A stretch of 64,000 nt of DNA from a virus (IMGVR_UViG_3300020156_000021:108910-172909), one strand, 5' to 3'; shown: positions 1 to 7,732, numbered from the stretch's first letter. Program-made: numbers and translations. Notes: a model not told the origin generated them from the sequence alone.

Positions 1-228
1 AGCTCCATAAGGATAATCTTCACCTATACAGTAACTAAAATCCTTACATTTTAAACAGACATCTTTTACATACTGATAACAATCATCACATTCGTATATA
101 TGATATATTTCTCCGTCTGAGCAAGCACTATCGTGTGCATATTCACTCTTATGTATAGTCTTACCGCATCCCTGGCATTTATGATCCTTACGAACTTTTA
201 CTCTTTTATATTCAATGAGTTCTGACAT
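1..228 (-). CDS. Cys-rich zinc-ribbon protein, C-terminus beyond window
   Basis: An open frame reads from an ATG at 226-228, behind a GGAGGTC ribosome site, to the window edge. At least 76 residues are visible. Four Cys-x2-Cys type pairs (CQGC, CDDC, CLKC plus single Cys and His) suggest two small zinc ribbons. No family is recognised. The protein is cut by the window boundary, so its length is unknown. It overlaps the end of the VbhA-like gene by 31 bases. Confidence 0.7.
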   Translation of the reverse strand, partial: MSELIEYKRVKVRKDHKCQGCGKTIHKSEYAHDSACSDGEIYHIYECDDCYQYVKDVCLKCKDFSYCIGEDYPYGA

Positions 229-425
229 AGTTTGACCTCCTTATCAATATATTTCTTCTTTATTTTAATAATTGCTTTTTCTACTTCTTCGCTAGAAACT
301 ATTCCAGCTAAAAATTCTCTACCCAATTGTTCCACTTCTTCTGAAGGGGTTAACCCTTCTATTAATAATGTTACATTTATGTTGTTTATTATTTTATCAA
401 TTTCGTGTTGAGATAATTTCTTGAT
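198..425 (-). CDS. VbhA-like antitoxin domain protein (start codon unclear)
   Basis: The frame encodes about 75 residues with the pattern LTPSEEV-x8-FLAGIVSSEEV, which resembles the short helical antitoxin VbhA domain that inhibits Fic toxins. No Fic toxin is visible in the window. There is no ATG, GTG or TTG in frame after the upstream TGA. An AAGAAGGTGA ribosome site lies just before an ATC at 423-425, so a non-standard start or a sequence error must be assumed. Function is inferred from the motif only. Confidence 0.45.
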   Translation of the reverse strand: MKKLSQHEIDKIINNINVTLLIEGLTPSEEVEQLGREFLAGIVSSEEVEKAIIKIKKKYIDKEVKLCQNSLNIKE

Positions 426-455
426 ATAATATCACCTTCTTAAAAGTATATAGAA

Positions 456-662
456 TTACTCTTTTGTCACATCTTTATTCCAACATTCTTTACAAGTTAT
501 TCCTCTACATCCAATTGCCCAATTCATACCATTGTAAACATCATCATCAAAAAATGAGGATTCAATATCACTTTCTGGAAATTGAGAACCTAATACTGAT
601 GGACAATAATGGTTAATTTCTATTTCAATTCCTTTTTCTTTTGCTAATTCTACTCTAGTCAT
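456..662 (-). CDS. small hypothetical protein
   Basis: A 68-residue acidic protein with three cysteines near its end (CRGITCKEC). It starts with ATG behind GGAGG. No recognised family. It sits between the sigma factor gene and the VbhA-like gene in the same orientation. Confidence 0.6.
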   Translation of the reverse strand: MTRVELAKEKGIEIEINHYCPSVLGSQFPESDIESSFFDDDVYNGMNWAIGCRGITCKECWNKDVTKE

Positions 663-699
663 TTATTTTTACCTCCTATCATTGCATGAATAGTGTAAT

Positions 700-1296
700 T
701 TATGCACAAATTTTATTTGCTTCTTCTAAAATACTTTTTATACTTATTCTTATATATTCCCTTGAACAATTCAAGTCTCTGGCAATTTGAGCCTGTGATT
801 TCATTTGTAATGCATGTTGTAGTATTTCTTTTCTCTTTGGAGACAAATTACTATTTAACTTTCTTATAATTTCCTCTCTCTTATGTAATATTTCATCTTT
901 ATCACAATATGTTTCTTCAATATTTATTTTATCTTTAATAATATCTATTATCTGTAAACTTTCATCATCTTTCGATATAGTTTTATAAATTGATATGTTA
1001 TTTAAATTTACTGAATTATATTTCCGTCCTCTTAACGTAATCAACTTAATAATTGTTGTCTTTATACAGATATATGCTAATGTTGAAAATTCACAGTTTT
1101 TCTTTTCATCATATCGTTTCATAGCATCATATAACCCAATAATACCTTCTTGAATATAATCATCAGCATCATATGTGTCCATAAGATTTGAAAAATGCTT
1201 ATACATAACATCATAAACCAACTTAGTATTATCTCTGATAAAGTCATTAGTTTTATTTTTATCCTGTAAAATTTCTTTCATATTTATATGTTTCAT
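700..1296 (-). CDS. sigma-70 family RNA polymerase sigma factor (phage type)
   Basis: A 198-residue protein with a region 2 (about residues 40-90: DADDYIQEGIIGLYDAMKRY, then a FSTLAYICIKTTI core) and a region 4 helix-turn-helix (about 150-195: LSPKRKEIL, then QAQIARDLNCSREYIR). Region 3 is short, as in group 3 or 4 sigma factors. It would redirect host RNA polymerase to element promoters. The gene lies just downstream of the tRNA operon. It may drive a gene class other than the single-chain RNA polymerase at 54.4 kb, which is an inference. Confidence 0.88.
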   Translation of the reverse strand: MKHINMKEILQDKNKTNDFIRDNTKLVYDVMYKHFSNLMDTYDADDYIQEGIIGLYDAMKRYDEKKNCEFSTLAYICIKTTIIKLITLRGRKYNSVNLNNISIYKTISKDDESLQIIDIIKDKINIEETYCDKDEILHKREEIIRKLNSNLSPKRKEILQHALQMKSQAQIARDLNCSREYIRISIKSILEEANKICA

Positions 1297-1311
1297 AACT
1301 ATATTTCCTCA

Positions 1312-1398
1312 TTACATATTTTGAAGGTTATTCAAAGCGATACCTACAAACGCTTTTTGAACTATACATTGTACGTTCAATTGTGACGGTACAGACAT
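1312..1398 (-). CDS. possible 28-residue leader peptide after the tRNA cluster
   Basis: An ATG lies six bases after a GGAGG site at the 3' end of the tRNA-Gln gene and opens a 28-codon frame ending in TAA. CAGAC/GTCTG arms flank the ribosome site, so it could be held in a hairpin. The sequence shows no family. It could equally be a chance frame in the trailer of the tRNA transcript. Confidence 0.3.
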   Translation of the reverse strand: MSVPSQLNVQCIVQKAFVGIALNNLQNM

Positions 1399-1412
1399 AT
1401 CATTCCTCCGTC

Positions 1413-1490
1413 TGGCTGCCACTGATGGACTCGAACCACCGAAAATCCTGGAGTCAAATTCCAGTGCCTTACCAACTTGGCTAAGTGGCA
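1413..1490 (-). tRNA. tRNA-Gln (anticodon TTG)
   Basis: The minus strand folds as a cloverleaf. The acceptor TGCCACT/AGTGGCA is perfect, the D arm is GCC/GGC, the anticodon stem CTGGA/TCCAG has loop ATTTGAC giving anticodon TTG, and a GTTCGAGTC T arm is present. The 3' end is G followed by an encoded CCA. It would read CAA, a favoured codon in AT-rich genes. It is the last tRNA of the operon. Confidence 0.93.
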
Positions 1491-1497
1491 ATATTAA

Positions 1498-1588
1498 ATG
1501 GAGCAAATCATTCGGTTTATATACATTCTCTCGGACGCTTGAATTGCCATGTACACCGAATCGCTTTTTTCAGTAGTCCTCGCTCCAT
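1498..1588 (-). ncRNA. unassigned pseudoknotted RNA between two tRNAs
   Basis: The 98-base gap between tRNA-Lys and tRNA-Gln is highly structured. An outer 9-bp stem (1498-1506 with 1580-1588) encloses a 7-bp stem (1510-1516 with 1555-1561) stacked on a 6-bp stem (1521-1526 with 1549-1554). The apical loop carries GGAC-complementary bases (1533-1536) that can pair with 1576-1579 to form a pseudoknot. It has no anticodon arm or T loop, so it is not a tRNA. The identity is unknown; a small processed RNA or a ribozyme is possible. Confidence 0.5.
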
Positions 1589-1664
1589 TGGTCACTCATT
1601 GGAGATTCGAACTCCAGACCATTTGATTAAAAGTCAAATGCTCTACCAACTGAGCTAATGAGTG
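1589..1664 (-). tRNA. tRNA-Lys (anticodon TTT)
   Basis: A cloverleaf with acceptor CACTCAT/ATGAGTG, D arm AGCTC/GAGC, anticodon loop CTTTTAA giving TTT, and T loop GGAGTTCGAATCTCC. A discriminator A and CCA are encoded. It serves AAA codons, which are extremely common here. It is separated by three bases from tRNA-Leu. Confidence 0.95.
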
Positions 1665-1667
1665 ATA

Positions 1668-1755
1668 TGGTGCAGCTAAACGGACTTGAACCGTTACGGT
1701 ATCGCTACCAGAGGATTTTAAGTCCTCTGCGTACTGCCAATTTCGCCATAGCTGC
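1668..1755 (-). tRNA. tRNA-Leu (anticodon TAA)
   Basis: A class II tRNA of 88 bases. The acceptor is GCAGCTA/TAGCTGC, the anticodon loop CTTAAAA gives TAA, the variable arm is long (GGTAGCGATACC), the T loop is GTTCAAGTC, and ACCA is encoded. It reads TTA, the main leucine codon of AT-rich genes. It is the first gene of the tRNA operon. Confidence 0.95.
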
Positions 1756-1802
1756 ATTTTTATTCGCTTACCCCCTCACGAATATATTAACCCTAATCCT
1801 AT

Positions 1803-1854
1803 GTAAGTACCTTGAAGTACTTACCCATATATCCTCTTGGACAGAAGATATATC
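1803..1854 (-). other. two leader hairpins of the tRNA transcript
   Basis: A perfect 8-bp hairpin (GTAAGTAC/GTACTTAC, 1803-1824) is followed by an 11-bp hairpin with wobble pairs (1828-1854). Both lie between the promoter and tRNA-Leu and are probably processed off the precursor. A third weaker ATTCG/CGAAT arm pair lies at about 1760-1783. Confidence 0.5.
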
Positions 1855-1870
1855 GTTAATCCCTATTATC

Positions 1871-1899
1871 ATTATATATCTCTTACATTTCTTTGTCAA
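1871..1899 (-). promoter_or_regulatory. sigmaA-type promoter of the tRNA operon
   Basis: On the minus strand a perfect TTGACA (1894-1899) and a perfect TATAAT (1871-1876) are 17 bases apart. Transcription would run into tRNA-Leu, tRNA-Lys, the structured RNA and tRNA-Gln. It is the strongest promoter match in the window. Confidence 0.85.
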
Positions 1900-1917
1900 T
1901 ATTTATTTTATTATTAT

Positions 1918-2568
1918 TTAATCTTTTATTAAATATACTTTTGACTTAAAACTACCACTTTGGCTTATGAAAGTTGACAGAGTTGCAATATCTATTCTAC
2001 ACTTACCTTTTATTGCACTTCCAGTATCCCATGCTTCTACAATAATTCCTAATGATTCAATGTAAAACTTTTCTCCGAATGACCAATATAACGGATCAAT
2101 AGCTGCTGTCTCTCCAGGCACTATAGGTTTACCACTTGCTGTGATTCCTTTTTCAGATGAGCATTCTTTTTTATTAGGTGCATAATAAGTGCAAAGAAAA
2201 TCACCAACGAGAGTCATATTATCTCTATACCTATCATAGCTCCCTCTAGATACCTTTTTAGGTAATCTATAATTTTTAGGGGTTTTACCTGTACTCATAA
2301 ATTTCTTGACTGTGTTTTCAAGTTTTCCATTATGTAAAGACAAATCATTGCTTCGCTTTTGTTCCTTATTTAGTTGAATTCGTAAAACTTTATTGTCTTT
2401 ATTAAATTTATTTATTTCTCCATTTTGTATCTGTATTGTATTTATATGATTAGTGTTTTCATTAGATAATCTAATATTTATATTTGCAATATAAATTATC
2501 GCTACTAGTAATATTAAATTCATAATAAATAAACTAATTTGATTAAAATTCAATTTTCTCATTCGCAT
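1918..2568 (-). CDS. membrane-anchored 3D-domain cell-wall protein
   Basis: A 216-residue protein. Residues 8-32 form one hydrophobic anchor, 33-90 look like a coiled-coil stalk, and 125-215 match the 3D (Asp-Asp-Asp) double-psi barrel. The three signature parts are AIDPLYWSFGEKFYIE, VEAWDTGSAIKG and CRIDI. This fold is known from YabE, MltA-like and Rpf-linked murein hydrolases. The likely role is peptidoglycan cleavage, for instance during lysis or cell exit. It is followed immediately by the tRNA promoter. Confidence 0.8.
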   Translation of the reverse strand: MRMRKLNFNQISLFIMNLILLVAIIYIANINIRLSNENTNHINTIQIQNGEINKFNKDNKVLRIQLNKEQKRSNDLSLHNGKLENTVKKFMSTGKTPKNYRLPKKVSRGSYDRYRDNMTLVGDFLCTYYAPNKKECSSEKGITASGKPIVPGETAAIDPLYWSFGEKFYIESLGIIVEAWDTGSAIKGKCRIDIATLSTFISQSGSFKSKVYLIKD

Positions 2569-2576
2569 CTCCCTTA

Positions 2577-2753
2577 TTATTTTCTTTCGTTATCTTTTAC
2601 ACCTCTTCTAAAATTATCACAATTATATTTGCCGACAAAATCTTGCATTTCCAAAAGTGAACAACCAAGACACCTTTCACAGTCACAATCTGGCATTAGC
2701 TCTTGATAAATTATAAGTCTATAGGGTTTAGGTCTTTTCTTATTGTTTTCCAT
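2577..2753 (-). CDS. small Cys-rich protein
   Basis: 58 residues from the ATG eight bases behind GGAGGAG; an upstream in-frame TTG overlaps the ribosome site and is unlikely. A CDCERCLGC cluster and one later Cys suggest metal binding. No family is recognised. It is packed between the 3D protein and the exonuclease. Confidence 0.65.
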   Translation of the reverse strand: MENNKKRPKPYRLIIYQELMPDCDCERCLGCSLLEMQDFVGKYNCDNFRRGVKDNERK

Positions 2754-2772
2754 GATTCGCTCCTCCAATATT

Positions 2773-3393
2773 TTATTCTAATTGTATTAGTTTCATTATA
2801 CTCTTATATCTCAATCTACAAAACATTTTTATAAATATTCTAGATAAATATATAGCATCATTTATTGCTCTATGTTGCTTAATATCTATTGGTATCTTAT
2901 AATGTGTTAACATTCTTTTAAGTCCAATATCATTTCTTCCATATTGTCTACGATATATTTCATTAGCTTTCTTTTGTAAATTGATAATACTATCTAACCA
3001 AGGCACATATTCGAATCTAATTCTATGAAATTGAATGTTTTCAATTAAAACTTGTTTTTCTTCTCTACCCCAAACATAAATTATACAGCTTTCATTTCCT
3101 ATCCAATCTGTAAAACTTTTTAGAACCTTTCCAAAATATTGTCCTGTATATAAATCTTTTATTTTTATTTTTGTCATATCACTAATTTTAGGATGAAGCT
3201 TCATATATACATCAGGTCTAACAAATGATTGAAACTCCCCTATATTTTCTAAATCCTCATTAAGTTTAATAGCTCCTATTTCAATTATTTCTTGAGGTAC
3301 TATTTTATTTATTTCTCCTGGTAATAATCTTTTAGTAAGGGGATCAATTTTATATGGTTGATTCATTTCTAGGTCTAAAAAAATATATTGCAT
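2773..3393 (-). CDS. DEDDh 3'-5' exonuclease (DnaQ/RNase T family)
   Basis: A 206-residue exonuclease fold. Motif I is FLDLEMN (residues 5-11), followed by EIIEIGAI. A middle acidic residue lies in the WGREEKQVL part, and motif III HRAINDA sits at about residue 180. These supply the metal-binding acidic residues and the histidine of the DEDDh class. It resembles stand-alone KapD-type exonucleases. Likely role: trimming RNA or DNA 3' ends; the substrate is unknown. Confidence 0.83.
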   Translation of the reverse strand: MQYIFLDLEMNQPYKIDPLTKRLLPGEINKIVPQEIIEIGAIKLNEDLENIGEFQSFVRPDVYMKLHPKISDMTKIKIKDLYTGQYFGKVLKSFTDWIGNESCIIYVWGREEKQVLIENIQFHRIRFEYVPWLDSIINLQKKANEIYRRQYGRNDIGLKRMLTHYKIPIDIKQHRAINDAIYLSRIFIKMFCRLRYKSIMKLIQLE

Positions 3394-3442
3394 GTTATTA
3401 TCTCCTAGTTTTTATCTATAGTATTACCATATTAAAACAGAA

Positions 3443-3592
3443 TCATTCTTTGGTATTAACTTTGTCTTTTAAAATTTTAACACACTTTTTACATAACACT
3501 ATGATATTTATATTACTATCTGGCATAATACGATAGACATCAGTATAGCTACTACAATTATTACAAAAACCTTTTTCTTTAAAGATATTCAT
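3443..3592 (-). CDS. 49-residue zinc-ribbon protein
   Basis: ATG at 3592 behind GAGGATATT; ends in TGA. Two pairs, CNNC and CKKC, about 30 residues apart, form a typical mini zinc ribbon. No family assigned. Confidence 0.6.
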   Translation of the reverse strand: MNIFKEKGFCNNCSSYTDVYRIMPDSNINIIVLCKKCVKILKDKVNTKE

Positions 3593-3613
3593 AATATCCT
3601 CACTTTCACCAAT

Positions 3614-3787
3614 TTATTCATCTACACAAACTATTAATGGACAGTTTTTATCTCTACAATCAGCAAATCTATCTACCCATTGCTGCTCGACCCATAAACC
3701 TTTTGGCAAACAATAATTATCATAACAAAAATAACATTCTCCACAATTTTTAGGTAATTCATCTACAAAAATACGTATTAATTTCAT
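3614..3787 (-). CDS. small Cys-rich protein
   Basis: 57 residues from the ATG behind GGAGG; an upstream GTG would overlap that site. Cysteines occur as CGECYFC, CLPKG and CRDKNC, suggesting a metal site. Unknown function. Confidence 0.65.
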   Translation of the reverse strand: MKLIRIFVDELPKNCGECYFCYDNYCLPKGLWVEQQWVDRFADCRDKNCPLIVCVDE

Positions 3788-3821
3788 AATAACCTCCACT
3801 CATAACAAAAGCAATATTTTA

Positions 3822-4052
3822 TTAAATTATTTCGATTTCATATCTTTCTAATGAATTTTCCACAATATCATTTCTAACATACCAATATAATAGAAGTTGA
3901 TGAGAACCATCATCGGGATAAATCATAAATGCAGCAGGTACGTATTTAATAACTCCTTCTACCTTATATTCGTTATCTCTCTTATCAAAAATTTTAATAT
4001 GCTGTCCATCTTGTAATTCTATACCATTAATATCTTTTAATCCAACCTTCAT
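3822..4052 (-). CDS. YopX-like small protein
   Basis: 76 residues opening with LKDINGIELQDGQHIKIFD, the pattern of the phage YopX family (a request for a small beta-rich fold common in Firmicute phages). Function unknown. It supports a phage origin for the region. Confidence 0.55.
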   Translation of the reverse strand: MKVGLKDINGIELQDGQHIKIFDKRDNEYKVEGVIKYVPAAFMIYPDDGSHQLLLYWYVRNDIVENSLERYEIEII

Positions 4053-4075
4053 GTATTTTCTCCTTTACACCAAAT

Positions 4076-4285
4076 TTACTTTTCATCTAAATATATCTTT
4101 TTGCAAATATCACAAGTAACACTTTCAAGATTTCTCCATGTAATATTATTAGATTTACCTTCTCTGTTTATTACTCCATAAATCCATTCATGCCCACATA
4201 AACATTTATTTGCTGACTTTGTAATATGTCTTACTTGTGATATAACAATGGTGGGTATATCCCCATAATCATTTACCAAAACCAT
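4076..4285 (-). CDS. zinc-ribbon protein, cassette copy A
   Basis: 69 residues. I chose the ATG at 4283-4285 because GAGGTG lies just before it; longer readings would run through the upstream gene. Pairs CLCGHEW and CDICKK suggest a zinc ribbon. Its leader repeats the one before the gene at 7348-7689, and the gene upstream of each is a paralogue pair. Confidence 0.6.
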   Translation of the reverse strand: MVLVNDYGDIPTIVISQVRHITKSANKCLCGHEWIYGVINREGKSNNITWRNLESVTCDICKKIYLDEK

Positions 4286-4313
4286 CACCTCAATTGTACA
4301 CAAAATTCGTGTT

Positions 4314-4520
4314 TTATTTAAACTTTGAAAAATCGTGATAGTCAGGAATCTCAATCCATCGTTCTGCTTCTGCAATAGCATGTCTTACCAAAGATAAAAA
4401 TTGACCTCTATTCATGTCATTATAACCTAAATCAACCAGTTTATCACCTTTTGTTACTGCTCTTTCAGTGGCTACATATAAAGCGTGAACTAATTTTTCA
4501 ATAGTCTCTTTTGATCCCAT
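4314..4520 (-). CDS. hypothetical protein, paralogue of 7733-7927
   Basis: 68 residues starting at the ATG behind AAAGGGG. It shares long identical runs with the protein at 7733-7927 (for example DLGYNDMNRGQF and ETIEKLVHALYVAT). Mostly helical, no known family. The duplication of this gene plus its downstream leader is noted in the findings. Confidence 0.7.
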   Translation of the reverse strand: MGSKETIEKLVHALYVATERAVTKGDKLVDLGYNDMNRGQFLSLVRHAIAEAERWIEIPDYHDFSKFK

Positions 4521-4550
4521 TGTTGTACCCCTTTTCATAGAATTATGAAT

Positions 4551-4760
4551 TTATATCATTTCTCTTCCACCTATAGTGGCAAATATTTTTTGTATTTCAA
4601 TCTTTAAAAGTTCATAACATTCTTCACAACATTTGCCCAATTCCTTATTACCTAGTCCTCCCCTAATGCTTGCTTCAAATAAATCTGATTTATAAGTATT
4701 CTCATCAATTTTTGTTATTGTAGGTTTTATTTCTTTACCACAATGCATACATATATCCAT
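4551..4760 (-). CDS. zinc-finger protein
   Basis: 69 residues with CMHC near the start and CCEEC near the middle, a likely zinc site. Unknown function. Confidence 0.62.
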   Translation of the reverse strand: MDICMHCGKEIKPTITKIDENTYKSDLFEASIRGGLGNKELGKCCEECYELLKIEIQKIFATIGGREMI

Positions 4761-4808
4761 TTTTCACCCTCAATTTTATTTCTACCTAATTATTAATACT
4801 GTTTTAAT

Positions 4809-5714
4809 TTACATTTGTAACCCATCAAACCTATTAATCGAATTCTGCATTTCATATCTCATAAGATCAATCTCATTAATATTTGAACCAAAAACGGTAT
4901 TAAAAAACTGAACCAAATCATTATCAAAAACTATCTTAATTAACGATTGCATTTTATATTCCTTAAATATCTTTGCCCATTTAATACTCAATACATTTTT
5001 AGAAGTAAACTTATACCCCTTATGACTCAATTCTTCTTTTAACCATACCCCAAATTCTTTAGCTCTTTCAATACCATCTTGTTTCCAATACTCTTCTATC
5101 CTACCACTCTTTTTTAACATATATGGTTTAATTTCTGGATACGCATTATATATAGCCATATGCCAGGAGTTATTAAACAAAGTACTAATCATTCCACCTA
5201 GTTTATTATCCCTAAATACACTTTTATCAGATTCATTTATTATATCAGAATAACTCCATCCAATGTATTTATACATATAAATTGTACATTCTTTAGCTCC
5301 AATATAACTATTGCCTCCAATATCTTCTTTCCAAAAATTAAGTGGGAATTTATCTAACTCTCCTTCTAACACTTTTTTATAAACTCTTACTTCAAAGGAT
5401 TCATCTTTTTCCAATATATCTTCTAATTCTTCAATGGTAGTATCTTTCTTAGTCTTAAATAAATACTCTTCAGATTCTTCATTAACTGGATAAACAGTTA
5501 TAATAACCTTTTCATCTTCTAAAGTTTCATCAACAACAAAATATGTCTTCTCACTTTTATAAATTGCAACAGTATCAGTTTGTTGCTTATCAAGTTTTGC
5601 AGAACCAAAATCATATCTTATTTCTTCAGCAATCTGATCTCCATCAATATTTCCGTTGTTTACAAATCGTTCATACCATCTTATTTTTGCATGGTTAGTT
5701 ACTTCAATTTTCAT
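4809..5714 (-). CDS. hypothetical protein with DUF4258-like N-terminus and DUF4046-like middle
   Basis: 301 residues. The ATG at 5712-5714 fits the GGAGGG site; an upstream ATG touches that site. The first 40 residues (TNHAKIRWYERF) resemble DUF4258, and YKKVLEGELDKFPLNFW resembles the DUF4046 signature seen in Bacillus and its phages. Both matches are from memory. No catalytic motif is visible. It is one of the longer genes of this block. Confidence 0.6.
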   Translation of the reverse strand: MKIEVTNHAKIRWYERFVNNGNIDGDQIAEEIRYDFGSAKLDKQQTDTVAIYKSEKTYFVVDETLEDEKVIITVYPVNEESEEYLFKTKKDTTIEELEDILEKDESFEVRVYKKVLEGELDKFPLNFWKEDIGGNSYIGAKECTIYMYKYIGWSYSDIINESDKSVFRDNKLGGMISTLFNNSWHMAIYNAYPEIKPYMLKKSGRIEEYWKQDGIERAKEFGVWLKEELSHKGYKFTSKNVLSIKWAKIFKEYKMQSLIKIVFDNDLVQFFNTVFGSNINEIDLMRYEMQNSINRFDGLQM

Positions 5715-5783
5715 GTATAACATCCCTCCATCATATATTATACACAAAAATACATATTTCCCTCAATGTTAAAAATTATATAC

Positions 5784-6482
5784 TCATTCAGTATCATGCT
5801 GCTTTATATATTTAATAATATCATCAAAACATGTTTCTCTTATTGTATATACCCTTTGTTCATGATAATGGTTTGTATTTCCTAAATAATTTTTATGCCA
5901 TAATATTATGTCAGTCCCGTCTAAATTTAATAGCCATTCTGCTATGGGCGTAATAATATATATAGATTTATTTACTATTTTACATCTAAAGCCATATTCA
6001 TTACACATTTTTATTATATTTTCTTCACTATAAGACACTTTATTGTAAATACTTGTTAATAATCTTTCAGATATTCTCTGAAAATTATTATTACTCCAAT
6101 TACCACTAATCTTTTGTTTTGAGAAAACATAAATATAGTCATCATTTATATATTCAATATTTTTAATTCGTAAATTAGTTTCTCCTATACAAAAAATATC
6201 TCCAATTTTAAATTTAGGATTCCACCAACTAGGTAGCTCTTTATTTAATGATGAAACTACTATATCCCTCTGTCTACTAAGAGTAGATTCCAACTCTTGT
6301 TCTGGTACTTTAACAAATCTCTTTTCTTCCCAACTATTATCAATGAATCTTATAAGAGAATAATATATTATATGACTTCCTTCATCATAATCAAGTATAA
6401 TTTCTCTTTTGATTATTTTTACAAGATTATTTCCATATATAAATTCTTGACTAATATTATATTTAGGTAATGGTAATTCCAC
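5784..6482 (-). CDS. hypothetical protein with a C-terminal domain shared with 13605-13868
   Basis: 232 residues. Residues about 145-230 (SEENIIKMCNEYGFRCKIVNKSIYI onward, in short form) align along their length with the 87-residue protein at 13605-13868: same spacing of EYGFRCKI / KYNYKCRI, IYIITP / VYITSL and a closing KYIKQHD / QIHKHD. The N-terminal part is unassigned. Confidence 0.6.
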   Translation of the reverse strand: MELPLPKYNISQEFIYGNNLVKIIKREIILDYDEGSHIIYYSLIRFIDNSWEEKRFVKVPEQELESTLSRQRDIVVSSLNKELPSWWNPKFKIGDIFCIGETNLRIKNIEYINDDYIYVFSKQKISGNWSNNNFQRISERLLTSIYNKVSYSEENIIKMCNEYGFRCKIVNKSIYIITPIAEWLLNLDGTDIILWHKNYLGNTNHYHEQRVYTIRETCFDDIIKYIKQHDTE

Positions 6483-6531
6483 TTATATCAAAATCCTTTC
6501 TAATATATTATGACCAATTGATGTTTTTGTT

Positions 6532-6732
6532 TTAACCCCTTAAAGGTAATCTTACTTCAATATAATTTTTTCTGTTTCCATGACTATGATATTTTTTACC
6601 TCCAGTTAACGGACAACAATGAGGCTTTGTTTTACCTTTAAATATCGGAACATCTTTACATTCTTTATTTTTACATGTATAAGCATTAAAGAAATCCAAA
6701 AATTCTCCATACTCACATTCACTACATTTCAT
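6532..6732 (-). CDS. zinc-ribbon protein
   Basis: 66 residues with CSEC, CKNKEC and a CC pair, and several histidines near the end. Probably a metal-binding mini protein; no family known. Confidence 0.62.
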   Translation of the reverse strand: MKCSECEYGEFLDFFNAYTCKNKECKDVPIFKGKTKPHCCPLTGGKKYHSHGNRKNYIEVRLPLRG

Positions 6733-6773
6733 ACTACTATCCTTTCATAATTGAATCTACATTTTGTAATTAT

Positions 6774-6902
6774 TCATTTATTTTTAATCCAATCTTTAAA
6801 TAATTGTTGTTGAAGTTCTATTATTTCATGCGTAAGTTTATCTCTTTCGGTTAGTTTTTCTGCCAGTAGGCTTTGCATTTTTCCTCTTTCCTCTTCACTC
6901 AT
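6774..6902 (-). CDS. 42-residue coiled-coil peptide
   Basis: ATG at 6902 with an AGGAG site; the whole peptide is charged and helical (heptad-like Leu/Ile spacing). Too short for a family call. Confidence 0.5.
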   Translation of the reverse strand: MSEEERGKMQSLLAEKLTERDKLTHEIIELQQQLFKDWIKNK

Positions 6903-6929
6903 TTTATACACTCCTTTTTAATAAAATGT

Positions 6930-7169
6930 CTAATTGGTTTCAATCAATGGTTTCCAAGATAAAACCGCACTTCTAAAGAATATATCAGGATCACCATCAC
7001 TTTTTACACGCATATCTCCAACTATTTGACCAATAACTACAAATTCATCCATCATTAATTTACAACGCAAGTACACATCTTTGAAATCTTTTGGTGGATT
7101 TTCTTTTACTGAAATCCAACCATCTTCTAATAACTTATTATCATGTGTTCCATTTGCAATAAATCCCAT
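6930..7169 (-). CDS. DUF551-like phage protein
   Basis: 79 residues with the DUF551 layout: DGWISVKENPPKDFKDVYLRC near the start (in short form WISVKENPP) and a closing SWKPL. DUF551 proteins are common in phages, function unknown. A second one lies at 27045-27344. Confidence 0.6.
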   Translation of the reverse strand: MGFIANGTHDNKLLEDGWISVKENPPKDFKDVYLRCKLMMDEFVVIGQIVGDMRVKSDGDPDIFFRSAVLSWKPLIETN

Positions 7170-7222
7170 AATAACCTCCTTAACTATTCACGAAATACCG
7201 ATTTTATTTCACTAATAATTTT

Positions 7223-7330
7223 AATATATCCTGCCATCTATAGCAGTATGGTACGATGACCTCCAGCCATCCTTCAATGACTTTGAACTAGGTTATTGGC
7301 TTCTTCTGTTCGCCTAATGCCGGATATATT
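7223..7330 (-). ncRNA. candidate structured RNA in a gene-free gap
   Basis: A perfect 9-bp closing stem (7223-7231 with 7322-7330) bounds a 108-base segment with no open frame. Inside are an AUUAGG/CCUAGU stem and a twice-repeated GATGGC. G+C is visibly higher than in the neighbouring gaps. The class is unknown; it may be a leader element for the gene at 6930-7169. Confidence 0.35.
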
Positions 7331-7347
7331 GTTAACAAATCCCCGTT

Positions 7348-7689
7348 TTATCTCAATTTATATCTTATATATTCTATAACATCTTCTTGCCTATACCAAG
7401 TATCTTCCCAATAATGTATTCCTAATTCCTGCCTTGCCCTACCAAACACACATTGATGTTCTATATAAACTTTATAAGGATTATGTTTATTCGGATCATA
7501 AGTTATAGTCATATTATAATAATTGTAATCTACAAACATCATTATATAATTTTGTTCAGTATCAAGTTTATTATCAAAGTTATAGGTTGCTTTTACGGGC
7601 TTTTTATCACTATTCCAACTTGGTTTAGCCTTTTTCCTGTTTAAATGCCCTATTATCTTATCAAAATATTTTTCACTACTATCTATCAT
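7348..7689 (-). CDS. hypothetical protein, cassette copy B
   Basis: 113 residues. The ATG at 7687-7689 follows GAGGG; the longer reading would overlap the upstream gene. Basic, with several Trp and Tyr residues. Not clearly related to the Cys-rich gene in the matching position of copy A, though the leaders match. Confidence 0.6.
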   Translation of the reverse strand: MIDSSEKYFDKIIGHLNRKKAKPSWNSDKKPVKATYNFDNKLDTEQNYIMMFVDYNYYNMTITYDPNKHNPYKVYIEHQCVFGRARQELGIHYWEDTWYRQEDVIEYIRYKLR

Positions 7690-7732
7690 CTTAACCCTCA
7701 CATAATACAAAATCGCTGTTTTATTTAAACTT

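Noticed and set aside
1312-1921. Two longer frames over the tRNA genes (1312-1506 minus and 1658-1921 plus)
   Set aside because: They run through perfect tRNA cloverleaves and have no ribosome sites; only the short 28-codon tail is kept as doubtful.
7223-7330. A degenerate tRNA, because of a GTTCAAAG string
   Set aside because: No seven-base acceptor, D arm or anticodon arm can be drawn around it.
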